DNA from: Chondrus crispus
Taxonomy: Eukaryota; Rhodophyta; Florideophyceae; Gigartinales; Gigartinaceae
Direction of reading: 5' to 3'
Assembly: GCF_000350225.1 (NCBI RefSeq)
Contig: NW_005178753.1
Span: 62,001-126,000, forward strand
DNA length: 64,000 nucleotides
A program made the translations under genes and the position numbers. Each line of letters starts with the position of its first letter. The first letter of the stretch is position 1. Positions 44,071 to 54,951 of the stretch are shown in pieces. Under the pieces are notes generated by a model. The model was not told the origin of the DNA. It did no database searches and saw only the letters and a list, made by a program, of their open reading frames with translations.

Positions 44071-44690
44071 AAGGGATGGGCTAAGGATAAAAGAGGCGAT
44101 TACGCCAGTCGGCTCCCCACAGATGCACATCCCTACTTGCTGATGAAGGGCGTGTGACGAAGCACAGGGAAGGTGCGAGGATCTGAATCCCCCACCGTGT
44201 GCGATGGCGAGGAGGGAAGGGGCCTGGAAGATCATAATACCCTCCACCGCCGCCGCGCTACATTCTACAGCGCATGCCGTGGCCCCGTGATAAGGATCAA
44301 AAAGAAGGAGCTCGGGAGGCGGGTTGACCATCCAAGAATAGGCCCTGCACGCCGCCTCTCTCGCCACCGCGCATGAGCCACACGGTCGAGAGCCCGGTGC
44401 TTGGGGTAGACGTGTGGGACGGGAAGGACGTGATCGCGAGGGCGACGCAAAAAGGGACGCGAACAGGAGTCGTGAAAACAAAGGACCGGGAAGGCAGGGC
44501 GAGCAATACGCTGACGCAAGGGCGATGAGCCGTGAAAGTTGAAGTGCTGCGGAGAGAGCTACGACCGCAGCTCACTGAAAACGGAAAGCAGAAGGCACCC
44601 AGCACGGACGGACAGGGGATCACGGGGGCGGTAAGGACGGCCGTCGCTCGGCTGCGAGGAGGTGACGGCCAGGTTCTACAAGCCTCAGGA
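44071..44690. other. Distal part of module B
   Basis: No supported gene. A 154-codon minus-strand frame (44017-44481) is open but has no recognisable feature; it could be a leader exon of the antisense gene. Confidence 0.3.
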
Positions 44691-44726
44691 GTGAACGCGG
44701 ACGTTCACTCTTGAGGGGGGGGGTGA
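44691..44726 (+). repeat. Hairpin plus polypurine tract, distal copy (B)
   Basis: GTGAACG-CGGA-CGTTCAC (44691-44708), CTCTTGAG and a run of nine G, directly before the LTR at 44727. This is the functional position for plus-strand priming. Confidence 0.88.
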
Positions 44727-45315
44727 TGTGGTATAACCCCAAACGGAAATTAGATTAGGATCGGATCAGGGACAGTAAGGCAACGAGCCCTACAGCCATG
44801 CGCGCACACACGTGTCCTCCAAGTGTACGGGACGCGTACTACACGTGGACTGTCATCCCCGCCGGCTGACAGCGTTACAGTGTCGGTAGACCGGCACTAC
44901 TGTAGAGTTATGATAGACTACAATGTATATTAAATATGAGCGGACCGCCGGCGGTGGAGGACGACAAGCACGGACTTGTCAAGGATCCTTCACCTTGGTA
45001 CGTCGCTTACTTTCAGGTACTCCCTTTAGTAACCTTAGAGTAGCACCGCGCGCGGGTTGAGGACGCACGCTACACGCCCACGAGTCGGCTCCGCCTCCGC
45101 CCGTCGGTACTGGATCGTCACCTAGTACCGCTCCGGGGCGTCGAGGCGTCGAACCGCTCGCGCGTGCGCACGTTCTCCCCGATCCCGCTCTACCACCACT
45201 ACCTCGAGCCCGTGCTCGGTACCGTGGGTGGGCCGTGCTTCTGTCTTCCCGCCGATCGGGGTCTTTCCGAACTGTCAGTACCCACCCCGTCGTCGTTGGG
45301 GGTGATTATACTACA
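44727..45315 (+). repeat. LTR 2 of the B/D/E chain
   Basis: 589 bp, TGTGGTATAACCCC...TATACTACA, with the same hairpin order and TATATTAAATATG box (~44929). It is preceded by a polypurine tract, and its CA end joins directly to mid-gag sequence of D; no primer site follows. Confidence 0.9.
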
Positions 45316-45963
45316 ACCTTCGCCTCAACGGACGGCAGCGCGTACGTGTGCTGGCTATGCCCTACGTACGGGCATGCCATGTACGCGTGCCCGTTCTTGT
45401 CTCCGGAACAACGAATGTTCACGGCGTACAGGAACTACCGCTACCAGATGGAGACGCGCCCCCGTGCGCGTAATCTCCTCCGGCAAGCTGCGGGCGAGGG
45501 CCGTCCCCCGCGTCAAGGTTTCCCGAACCGATCGGGTGGGGGCGCACGCTTCGCCCCCCGTGGAGGCGGGTACCGTCGTAACGAAGTCGATCGTCGGGAT
45601 CGACCCGCCTACCGGCAGGCGGACACCAGGTACCCCCGACGAGGAGAAAAAGGGGACCGAGACCGTCCTCGGTTACCCCAACAGGTACAAAATGCGATAA
45701 TGTACCTGCAAGACTGGGTAGAGGATCTGTACCCTCTACCCACGGTGGGTCACGAAGGAGAGCCGACTCGCTTCGTCCCCCATATCTTGCAACGACCGGA
45801 CGCCGCAGGTCAAGGCCCGGAAGTACCCGAATACTTCGCCAGGGCCGCTGCGTCGCAGTGGAGGAATCGTCCTGACCCACGCGGCCGGCTACCCGAAGAA
45901 GACCTGGCCGTCAATATCCAGGAGGTTAGCTCCGGTAGCACGGGTAGTTCGAAAAAAGGGTAA
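45316..45963 (+). pseudogene. gag: Gag C-terminal fragment (D)
   Basis: An open frame beginning FASTDGSAYVCWLC, with the CCHC knuckle CWLCPTYGHAMYAC, an Arg/Gly-rich nucleocapsid tail and a TAA at 45961. It matches the last ~215 residues of Gag in A and B; everything upstream, including capsid and primer site, is missing and replaced by the LTR end. Confidence 0.88.
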
Positions 45964-46091
45964 AGACGGTTACGTACACGCGGTCGCGTGAGCCGTCTTT
46001 TCCACACGAACTAGACCCGACCCCGCGTGCTCGCCAGGGACACGGGGGGTATTGTCCGATAATACATCCCCCGCTACCAGAGGCGAGCACG
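45962..46091 (+). promoter_or_regulatory. gag-pol junction stem-loops (D)
   Basis: AAAGACGGTT/AGCCGTCTTT brackets the gag stop (45962-46000). Then a nested fold: outer CGTGCTCGCC/GGCGAGCACG (46026-46091), inner GGGGGTATT with AATACATCCCCC. The pol ATG is 13 bases later (46104). The inner and outer stems occupy the places of those in B but with different paired bases. Confidence 0.65.
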
Positions 46092-46103
46092 GGAGCTCCT
46101 GTA

Positions 46104-49100
46104 ATGCCGATACAGGAGGGAGCGCACGTCGAGGCCTCCGAAGGCCCGAAGTTAGGAGGACAACACACCGGGACAGCCGACGTCCCGGTGAGGCATAACG
46201 ATGGCGACGGGGGCAACGACGACCGAAAAGATTCGGTCGACCCCCTGACTCCCGCGAGCCCAAGGTCGCCGGAGAAAGGTCCGTGTCGTACGGACTCGAG
46301 TAATCCGAGGGGCGTCACTGATCCGCGGACGCCCCAAGGAGGGGGGAGAAGGAAACGCAAGCGGGGCCAGCACCGAAATCGAAGGCCCCGGCGGAACGAC
46401 CTCACAGATAAGGCCGCCCCGAAGGTTGTCGACGGCGTCATTTGCCTTATGACGTCGAAGATCTACAACGTCCTCGGCTCGATAGCCACAGAGGGAAATG
46501 CATTTAAACCCCGCACGATCGCCGTTGATACGTGCTCGGGGTATAATCTGGTGAGGAAGGCCGACCTTCCCCCCGATTGGACGCGTTACGTCGTGCACGA
46601 CGCACCTCTGCCACGATTGGCAGGCGCGAATAGCAACCCCCTCAAGCTTTCGGCCGTCGTCCGCCTGGCCGTGCGGTTGAGGAATACGGTGTTCCGAATT
46701 CCGTTCGTAGTCGCGGACCGGCTCGCCGTGCCGGTCCTCCTCGGCACGGCCTTCATCGATACGCACGTGCGATGTATTGACATCGAAGCTCAACGAAAGG
46801 AACTACGCCAATGCGGTTCTGTCGCCATCGTCAACGAAAAGGGGGAGTCGACTCCCCCTACCAGGCGACACGGACGACACACGGGTCGGCCGGGCGTACG
46901 CGAGGAGGCCCCGCAGGCGATCCGAATCGCCCGCTGGGTTACCATCCTCGCGATGTCACAAGCCCGTGTGCGTGTGACAACCGCCGGGACGGGCCTCGTG
47001 TTCCTGAAGCCCAAGCCATCACTCCAACACCGACATGGAGTGAGGCTGACGAATGGCGTCGCGGAGGTCCTACCGAATCAGACCTTCGACGTCATCGCCG
47101 CGAATTTCTCACGACGAGAAAGGAGGCTTCCGAAGCACACCGTCGTGGGATACGCGAAGCGCAACCCCCTCGCGATCCTCACTCCCGAACGTAAGGTCGC
47201 CGAGGGGATCGCGCACGCGCTACACCTGACCGACTTGACCGATCAAGTCGGTGGGGTAGGAGTTGGCCGATCCAACTCCGACGATAAGACCACCGCCGGG
47301 GGCAGGGGTGTCGACCCGGACGAACGGTCACCTTTATGCCAACCGACGGCGAGGGGTGCTGTACCCCCCCAGCAAAAGGATCCCGAAAATCCACCGATGG
47401 ATTGGGAAAAAGAGATTGACCTGTCATACATCGACAATGACAAGCTCCGTGGCCACGTACTCGAGATGCTCCGTAAGCACTCGAGTCTGTGGAGCGGTGC
47501 GCTTGGAACGATCCAGGCCACGGAGCACCGCATTCCCCTCGAACCGGGAACGAAACCGATTCGTTCTATGCCCTATCGGAAGGGCCCGGCCATGCGCGAA
47601 ATGGTCGCGAAGGAGGTCAACAAGATGTTGAACGCAGGGGTTATCGAACCCGCCAGCACCGAGTGGGCGTCCCCCGTAGTGCTCGTACCGAAGAAAGACG
47701 GCTCTCTTCGGTTCTGCGTGGACTATCGGCGTCTCAACGCGAAGACGGCAGCGGATTCGTATCCGCTGCCACGGATGGACGACTGCATCGACTCGTTAGG
47801 AGATGTAGCCGTCTTCACCATGTTGGACTGAAATTCCGGTTATTGGCAGATCCCGGTCGCTCCGGAAGACCGGGATAAGACCACGTTTACGACGCACATG
47901 GGCACGTTTCGCCACTTGCGCATGCCGTTTGGACTCAAAGGGGCAACGGCCACCTTCCAACGTGCGCTCGACATAATACTCTCCGGAGTCCGCTGGCAAA
48001 TATGCCTCGTCTATCTCGACGACGTGATCGTGTTCTCCCGTACCCACGGAGAACACGCGAGGCATCTCGATACCGTCTTGAGCTTACTGCGGAGTTCCGG
48101 TATCTCCCTTAAGCTGAGGAAGTGCAGCTTCTTCCGGCCGAAGGTGCACTACCTGGGGCACATCATCTCCCCAGGCAAGTTGAGCGTGGCCGATACGGCG
48201 GCCGACGCTTTCAAGACGTTCACGTTCCCAAGGACGTTGACGCAAGTGCGCTCGTTCCTCGGGGCGTGTAACGTGTACCGCCGATTTGTTAAGGGGTTCG
48301 CTAAGATGGGGCGTCCTCTGACCGACATGACGCGCAAGGATTCGGATCCCGATTTCTATAACCCCACGGAGCTGCAACTGCAGGCGTTCGAGAACCTTCA
48401 GAAGTGCATGATCGCTCCGCCGATCCTCGCGTTGCCCCGGCACGGTCGTCCGTACATGATAGACACCGACGCGAGTGCCTACCAACTCGGCTGCACCTTA
48501 CTTCAGGAGCACGAAGAGCCGAACGACTGGCGCCCCGTGGGGTATTGGTCGTACTCACTGTCAGATAGTGAGCGCAACTACAGCGCTACCAAACGCGAGT
48601 GCTTCGCCGTAGTGTGGGCCGTCCGCACACTACGGCCGTACGTAGAAGGCACGAAGTTCACCGTACGGACGGACCATGACGCCCTCCGATGGCTCATGTC
48701 CCTCACCGAGAGTTCCGGAAGACTCACCCGGTGGCGGTTACGGCTGGCTGAATACGATTTCACCATTCAGTACTGCCCCGGACGCGGGCATCCGGTGCCC
48801 GATGCCCTGTCACGACTCGTGTCGCAGAAGGTCGCCGATGACCCTCGCCCCACCGTCGAGGTGGATGACGACATCCCCACTTTCGACGAGGGCACGACAG
48901 TTCGAGACGTATCGAACGAGCTCGCGGACCACGCTTGTACCGCGAGCTGTGATCATCAGGCCGTCCATGTCTTCGTAACGACACGGAATCAAGCCGAAGC
49001 CCGAACAAGGTCGCGCGTACGGACGCGCGACGAACCGCGAGGTGACGACGAAGCCCCCGCTCTCCAAGGACCCAATTCGTTTTGGGAGGAGAACGACGAG

Positions 49101-50683
49101 TTCGACGCCGCCGATATCCAGCGCGCCGAAGACCCCGAGGCTGGCGCGCTCGACTCCCCGGTCGCCCCACCGCAGGACGACCTTCCGCCCCCTCTTACGA
49201 CAGAGGAGATAGCCGAGGAGCAACGCGTGGATGACTTCTGCCAAACCGTTTTGGCACGACAGTCAGAGTCCCGGGACTCCGCGTTCTTCGAGGACCACCA
49301 AGAGGTGCTCAAACGGAGACACCCCTTCGACCCTGATATCTTTCAGGTGGTGGTACCTCGGACGCTCCGCGCCAGGCTCCTTCGCCTGTGCCACAACCCA
49401 GCCATAGCGGGGCACCCGGGCCAGAACCGTATGTACTACGCACTCCGACGCGAGTACTACTGGCCCCACTTGGCTGCAGACGTCGCAGCCACGGTGCGAG
49501 GGTGTCGAACCTGCGCGATGAACCGAGTGAAGCTGAGGAAACATCTGAACCGATTGAGATTGTTTCCAGCTACGAGGCCCCTCGAGAGCCTCGCGATCGA
49601 CATCTTGGGGCTGCTCCCCAAGACAAAGACAGGAAAACGGTTCCTGCTCGTGATTACGGACCGCTTCTGTAAGCTAACCCAAGTTGTTGCGCTCCGCACG
49701 ATAACAGCGCACACGGTCGCAGTTGCGTTCTGCGACTCGTGGGTGTTCAAGTATGGCGTCCCTCGCATGTTGCTTTCGGACAACGGCCCTCAGTTTAATG
49801 CCAAGTTCTTCCACAGCACGTGCCACGTTCTGGGGATAACGAATTTGTACACTTCGGCGTACCATCCGCAGACGAACGGGCAAGTCGAGCGATATAACCG
49901 AACAATCGCCTCGATACTGCGGAACTACGTGGGTGAACACCAGGACGACTGGGATGTGTACGTGGGGCCGCTTACGTATGCGTACAACTCCCACGTACAT
50001 CGCACCACACGCACCACGCCGTTTGAGCTCGTGCTCAGCAGGCCACCGCCGGAGTTCTCTCTCCGACGGACGGACGGCGACGCGCCCCCTTCCGATAGGG
50101 GGAACCAACCTGCCGAGTTCCTCAAGACCTTGGACTCGACTATCCAAAAGGCCTACGGGAGCCTGCGTCGGACGCAGGCTCGCTAGAAGCGCGACTTCGA
50201 TAAGCGCATACGACGTATTAATTCCCGGCTCCGTCCCGGAGAATACGTATATCTCAACCCCACCGATGGGGCTAAGACATCGAACAAGCTCGCCTCGCCC
50301 GCTGTGGGACCCTACCGCGTGCTCGTCAATGACCGCCGAACCATCACGATCGATCGTGATGGGTCACCGAGCGAGTCTCCGCAGACCGCTGCGTGTACGC
50401 GCCGTCTCCGATAGACGCACTACGAGCAAGTACGACGACCCCGCGGGACCTCGCCGATAAGGTCACCGCGGGAACGCAGTATGCCGTCGAACGGCTACTG
50501 AGACATCGAGTCATGGAAGACGGAACTACGGAGTTCCTCATCAAGTGGGCGGATTACGACGCGCCTACTTGGACTGCGCGGACTCACGTCCCGGAGGAGT
50601 TGGTGTCTCGTTACGCCCAACGCCTCCGGAGACGTACCGGCAGGGACCTCACCCAAACCGTGAACGCGGACGTTCACGCTTAA
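46104..50683 (+). pseudogene. pol: Gypsy pol (D): PR-RT-RNaseH-IN-chromodomain, best copy
   Basis: It starts at a real ATG (MPIQEGAHVEA). The basic N-terminal linker (GRRKRKRGQHRNRRPRR) leads to the protease with DTCS at residue 142. RT starts ~47640, with YLDD at ~48012. RNase H is ~48450-48700. The HHCC finger is ~49385-49530. The integrase core has AIDILG, LLSDNGPQF and YHPQTNGQVERYN (49590-49890). The chromodomain (~50480-50620) ends TTHVPEELV-like, and the stop TAA at 50681 overlaps the end-of-pol hairpin. Three lesions only: TGA 47829 (Cys in relatives), TAG 50184 (Tyr in relatives) and a 1-nt deletion at ~50362. Catalytic residues of RT and integrase are intact. It copies element RNA and inserts the DNA when complete; here it is inactive or depends on relatives. 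Confidence 0.93.
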
Positions 50684-50690
50684 GGGGGGG
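50660..50690 (+). repeat. Hairpin plus polypurine tract, proximal copy (D)
   Basis: GTGAACG-CGGA-CGTTCAC (50660-50677), then GCTTAAGGGGGGG at the pol stop. Confidence 0.88.
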
Positions 50691-52472
50691 CCCTCAACCG
50701 CTCCTTTGCGGATTAACCCCAGCCTGCACGAACACACTAAAAGGGGAAGCGAAGGAGGTCGGCAGACCCTATCGGAGGGTCACAGCCGGGGACGCGTTCA
50801 AGTCAAGTCGTCTTGACTTCTCGGACGTCAAGGACGCGAGACATAAGAACAGGACAGTACGAACTGCCTGAAAAAAATGTTGGGCCCTCGTAATGACCGA
50901 CATTACGAGGACTGCAATACCCCGTTCGGATCGGAAAAGTCGGACGACACCCCCCCCGAAGAGGATTGCCGGACGATCCGTTAAGTCCAGCAACCACGGC
51001 GAGGAGGGGCGCCCGACGAACGAGGCGATCAGCGGTGGAATCACGAGAGCCCCTTGGTGGGCAGAGTAAGCGACCAGAATGCCCGTTGCTTGTGTCTCGG
51101 AATATCCGAGAAGGTTCGGGCTCACTTCGAGCCCTCAGTCCGCATCCGGGTCCGATAACCCGACGGACGACGTGGTCATGACCCTATCGATAGGGGTCGT
51201 GCGCGAGGAAACGAGCAAAAGGCGTTTTCAGATGAGCAGGCGAGTGAGGCTGCGTTCGCCTCAACAGTCGCCAGGATAGTTAAGGAAGGGGCGTAAGCGC
51301 GAGAGCAACTCGGTCGCAGGCGCACCAATATATGCGCACACACGTGTACTGTCAGCCCCAATTAGAACTTTTTATCGCTAATCACGGCGCATGCCATGAT
51401 TTAATTTTGGGAAGATATCTTCCTCAGACGACAGCGCACCAATCAGGAACCGTGCTCTGATTTTTTGGCAGAACTTGTTTTCGCGGGAAATTATGACAAT
51501 TTTTGGGATGATTTTCTGATTGCGCGGCGGACGGAAAAAGGTCGCAGTACACGTGTATTACGAGGAAAGTCCCAATCCACGGCGCTCTGCCCTCGCCCCG
51601 ATGGCGAGGGGCGCGTGGACGAGGAGAATACCGCGCGCTCTGCCCTCGCCCCGATTGCCTGGGGGGGACGAAGATGGCACCCGCGTGGGACCTTGCCTCG
51701 GTGGAACCGGAGCGCGAGGAGCGCCGGAAAAAGTCCTCGGGGAGCGCCGCGGGCCGAGCTTGCGAGGCCCAGGCGCTGCCACGCGGACTTTTCCGCAGCA
51801 CCGCAGCGCGGAGTGGGCGCGCCGCGCCCTCGCCATCGGTGGCGCGGGCCGATAAGGATAAGGATCGTCGTCGCGCGTCGTTGCGCGCCGCGCCCTCGCC
51901 ACGGACAGCGAGGGCCGGCAAGTCTACAGTACGGGGGGCGGTACCGACCGCCACCGCCCGGGCAAAGGCCCCGGAGCGGCCCCGCTCGCGCCGGTATAAT
52001 GCCGCAACCGTGCGGCGGAAGCCGACGGTGCGCCCGCCACGAAGGCGAGGTACGCCAGATACGGACTTCGCGTCTTCGCGCTCTCGCCTCGACGGCGAGC
52101 GGCAAGAAGAAGGGTAGCGAACGACTACGCGTCCGCGCACTTCCCCGATGGCAAGTGGCGCCGCCAGTAAGGCGACCGTCGCTAGCGCAATTGTGAATGC
52201 CGATCACACACCGGACGGACCTACGCGCATCGGACGCTGCGGTCGTACGAGGGGAGCCGTTCACTCTCGCGCCTCCCGTTGCTCTACAAAGAGAGCCATG
52301 TTCGAACAGCATGATGGGCACGCAGAGTGACGACCGCCGGCAACTGCGAAGAGAGAGGCGAGACCCGTAAAGGCGCCGCACGAAGCGCCTTGTACGCGAT
52401 CGTCGCCCCGGACAAGGAGGACAGCCAACGGAAGGGGTGAACAAGAACGGAGAGCACGACGCACGAGGAAGT
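50691..52472. other. Post-pol module of D
   Basis: The first ~330 bases match E and are rich in stem-loops (CCTCGTAATG/CATTACGAGG at 50886-50910). A short piece resembling LTR sequence (GCGCACACACGTGTACTGTCAG) occurs at about 51332-51355. At 51580-51930 hairpin units of the CCCTCGCC...GGCGAGGG type occur in four copies, some 66 bp apart. 52260-52330 matches 57930-57990 in E. Long GC-rich frames here follow the repeats; I call no gene. Confidence 0.5.
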
Positions 52473-53520
52473 TGTAGTGCAATGCGCCTGTCGGGCAGAG
52501 ACCGCGGTCCGATGGTCCAGCAAAAACAACAACAGCAACAAAAAGAAGAACTGCCGATGGCACAGCGCTACGGAGTGTCCGACTCTCCCTTCTCCGTTTA
52601 AACGAGCTTGCGACTCGTAGTAGCTCGGATCCCTGATGGGGGGGCACAGAGAAATAGCCCGGCCCGGGATCGGTGTGGTAGAGGCTTGCGAAGAGAATTG
52701 CTCGACGAGTGTGGGGTGGGGCGCGTACGTAGATACCCCGGTTCCACTGGGTTGTAAGGCCAATGCTCGTTGAGCTTCTTCGACACCTTGTAACGCGACA
52801 AGGCCTTCGACGGGGGCGCCGCAACGCAGCCCGTCGGGATGAAATGAAAGTAGCAGCTCTACGTCAACTGTGCCGCCCGATGGCTCGAAACACCTACACC
52901 GGTTCGGTCGCAACCGACACCGATGGTACCAACACTGGCTCGTAATACGACGGAGCCCTTCGAGGGAGACGTCGTTACAACGGTCTCCGTCGGAAAATGG
53001 GTCACAGTAGCAGCGCTACGTCAACTGTGTCGCCCGACGGCAAAGACACCTACACCGGTTCGGTCGCAACCGAGGCCGATGGCACCAACACAAGATAAGG
53101 GAAAAATAGGTAGAATCAGAGATAGAAAAGGATAGGGAAATAAAAGAAAGAGAAAAGGGAACCCCGAGCGATAGAGGATGCCGTAGGCTTAGGTAAAAGG
53201 GAGCGTCTTGGTAGAGACGGACTTCGACCAAGGCGACATTGAACTCCGGCAACTCGGGATACCTTTACTGACTTGGTCGTCAGAGGGCTAAGTTATATAT
53301 CGCCCCGCCGGAGCCAGTACAGTAGCTCGCGGCGCTAGATCCTAGATCTAATCTAGTGTCAGCAAAATTAATGCCAACTAATTAACTAAATAAAATAAAA
53401 TAATTAAAAATTAAAACTGTGCAATTATTCACACGTGTGTCCCCCAAACCCGGACTACTTTTCATATCCAAATGTTTTCCTTTCTTTTCACCCCCCTTTC
53501 CAGGTGCGTATTGCACTACA
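52473..53520 (-). repeat. Solo LTR, family C, inside element D
   Basis: 1048 bp, ends TGTAGTGCAATGCG...ATTGCACTACA when read on the plus strand, the same sense as element C. It is flanked by GAAGT at 52468-52472 and 53521-53525. It inserted into the D module after D was in place. Confidence 0.95.
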
Positions 53521-53611
53521 GAAGTGAGGAACGAACCCAGGCGGGGGGGGGGGCGATAGGGAAACGAGGATCGAGTCTAGGAAGGAAGCACGAGTCACCC
53601 TACAAGCACAT

Positions 53612-53646
53612 GTGAACGCGGACGTTCACACTCGTGGGGGGGGCCG
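53612..53646 (+). repeat. Hairpin plus polypurine tract, distal copy (D)
   Basis: GTGAACG-CGGA-CGTTCAC (53612-53629) and a long G-run directly before the LTR at 53647. Confidence 0.85.
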
Positions 53647-54348
53647 TGTAGTATAACCCCCCCCTGGGGGCTTTTTAGTTAGATTGGATCAACAACAGGA
53701 TCCCCTACTGTAGAGCTCGACGCTCTACAGTACAACCGCGCGTGTCCACGTGTACACCACGGGGACAAGGGACACCCGCATACTCGTGCACACGTGTACC
53801 ACGCGCGAACGAAGCGCGCACGCACCACGGGTAATACGTGTACTGTCAGTCTCGACATAGCTGACAGTATTACAGTGCAGGCCGACCTGCACTACAGTAG
53901 CCCACTACAGTACCTCGGTACTGTAGTGTTATGATAGATTGTTTTGTATATTAAATATGGGGCGGACCGGCGGCGGTGGAGGAGGACAAGCACGGACTTG
54001 TCACCCGTCGACCGTGAAGGTTCGACTTCCCGCTTATTCTAAGGTAACGCTCGCTAATTTCCTTAGAAGCGGCACCGAGCGCGGGATGAGGACGCGCGCG
54101 GTACGCCCACGAGCCGGCTCCGCCTCCGCCCGTCGGTACTGGATCGTTACCCAGTACCGCGCCGGGGCGTCGAGGCGTCGAACCGCTCGCGCGTACCGGC
54201 GTCCTCCCCGTTCCCGCTCTACCACGCTAGCCGGGCCCGCTGCCCGGTGCCGTTATCTGGTGTCTCGCTTCACCCCCGTCTTCCCAATCGACAAGCGTCT
54301 CGGTCGAACTGTGCATACACCCCTATCGCTGAGGGTGTTTATGCTACA
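53647..54348 (+). repeat. LTR 3 of the B/D/E chain
   Basis: 702 bp, TGTAGTATAACCCC...TTATGCTACA. Longer than LTR 1 and 2, with extra ACACGTGT/CCACGTGT palindromes (~53750-53850), the same hairpin series and TATATTAAATATG (~53946). It joins at its CA end to the middle of the integrase region of E. Confidence 0.92.
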
Positions 54349-54945
54349 GCGCCCCCTTCCGATAGGGGGAACCAACCTGCCGAGTTCCTCAAGACCTTGG
54401 ACTCGACTATCCAAAAGGCCTACGGGAGCCTGCGTCGGACGCAGGCTCGCTAGAAGCGCGACTTCGGTAAGCGCATACGACGTATTAATTCCCGGCTCCG
54501 TCCCGGAGAATACGTATATCTCAACCCCACCGATGGGGCTAAGACATCGAACAAGCTCGCCCGCTGTCGGACCCTACCGCGTGCTCGTCAATGACCGCCG
54601 AACCATCACGATCGATCGTGATGGGTCACCGAGCGAGTCTCCGCAGACCGCTGCGTGTACGCGCCGTCTCCGATAGACGCACTACGAGCAAGTACGACGA
54701 CCCCGCGGGACCTCGCCGATAAGGTCACCGCGGGAACGCAGTATGCCGTCGAACGGCTACTGAGACATCGAGTCATGGAAGACGGAACTACGGAGTTCCT
54801 CATCAAGTGGGCGGATTACGACGCGCCCACTTGGACTGCGCGGACTCACGTCCCGGAGGAGTTGGTGTCTCGTTACGCCCAACGCCTCCGGAGACGTACC
54901 GGCAGGGACCTCACCCAAACCGTGAACGCGGACGTTCACGCTTAA
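54349..54945 (+). pseudogene. pol: Pol C-terminal fragment (E)
   Basis: Starts in the integrase tail and runs through the chromodomain (EFLIKWADY, THVPEELVSRYAQ) to TAA 54943. It is nearly identical to D from 50082 on, including the same TAG (54451-54453) and the same frameshift, plus a 6-bp deletion of its own. So the stop codon predates the duplication. Confidence 0.9.
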
Positions 54946-54951
54946 GGGGGG
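54922..54951 (+). repeat. Hairpin plus polypurine tract, proximal copy (E)
   Basis: GTGAACG-CGGA-CGTTCAC (54922-54939) then GCTTAAGGGGGG, as in D. Confidence 0.85.

Larger units (their letters stand above)
31548..45315 (+). mobile_element. Gypsy element B with antisense-cargo module
   Basis: A plus-strand gypsy element: LTR, primer site, gag, pol, 5.1-kb post-pol module, LTR (44727-45315). The two bounding LTRs are clearly of one family but visibly diverged, and no target duplication matches, so they are not a simple pair from one insertion; recombination between relatives is likely. gag and pol each have several stops or shifts. The module carries the best preserved antisense gene of the family. 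Confidence 0.85.
45316..53646 (+). mobile_element. Gypsy element D, 5'-truncated internal region
   Basis: The internal region starts abruptly in gag at the LTR end, then a nearly whole pol, hairpin plus polypurine tract, a module without a clear antisense gene, and the distal hairpin plus polypurine tract before LTR 3 (53647). A family-C solo LTR (52473-53520) lies in the module. D is a different subfamily from A/B, with a diverged N-terminal pol and leader. Confidence 0.85.

Noticed and set aside
44727..44731. Target duplications for B, D and E
   Set aside because: Five-base flanks CTGTG, GGTGA, ACCTT, GGCCG and GTTCG do not match in any pairing.
51424..52444. Overlapping long frames on both strands in module D
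   Set aside because: Shadow frames of GC-rich repeats with no domain and no agreement between D and E.
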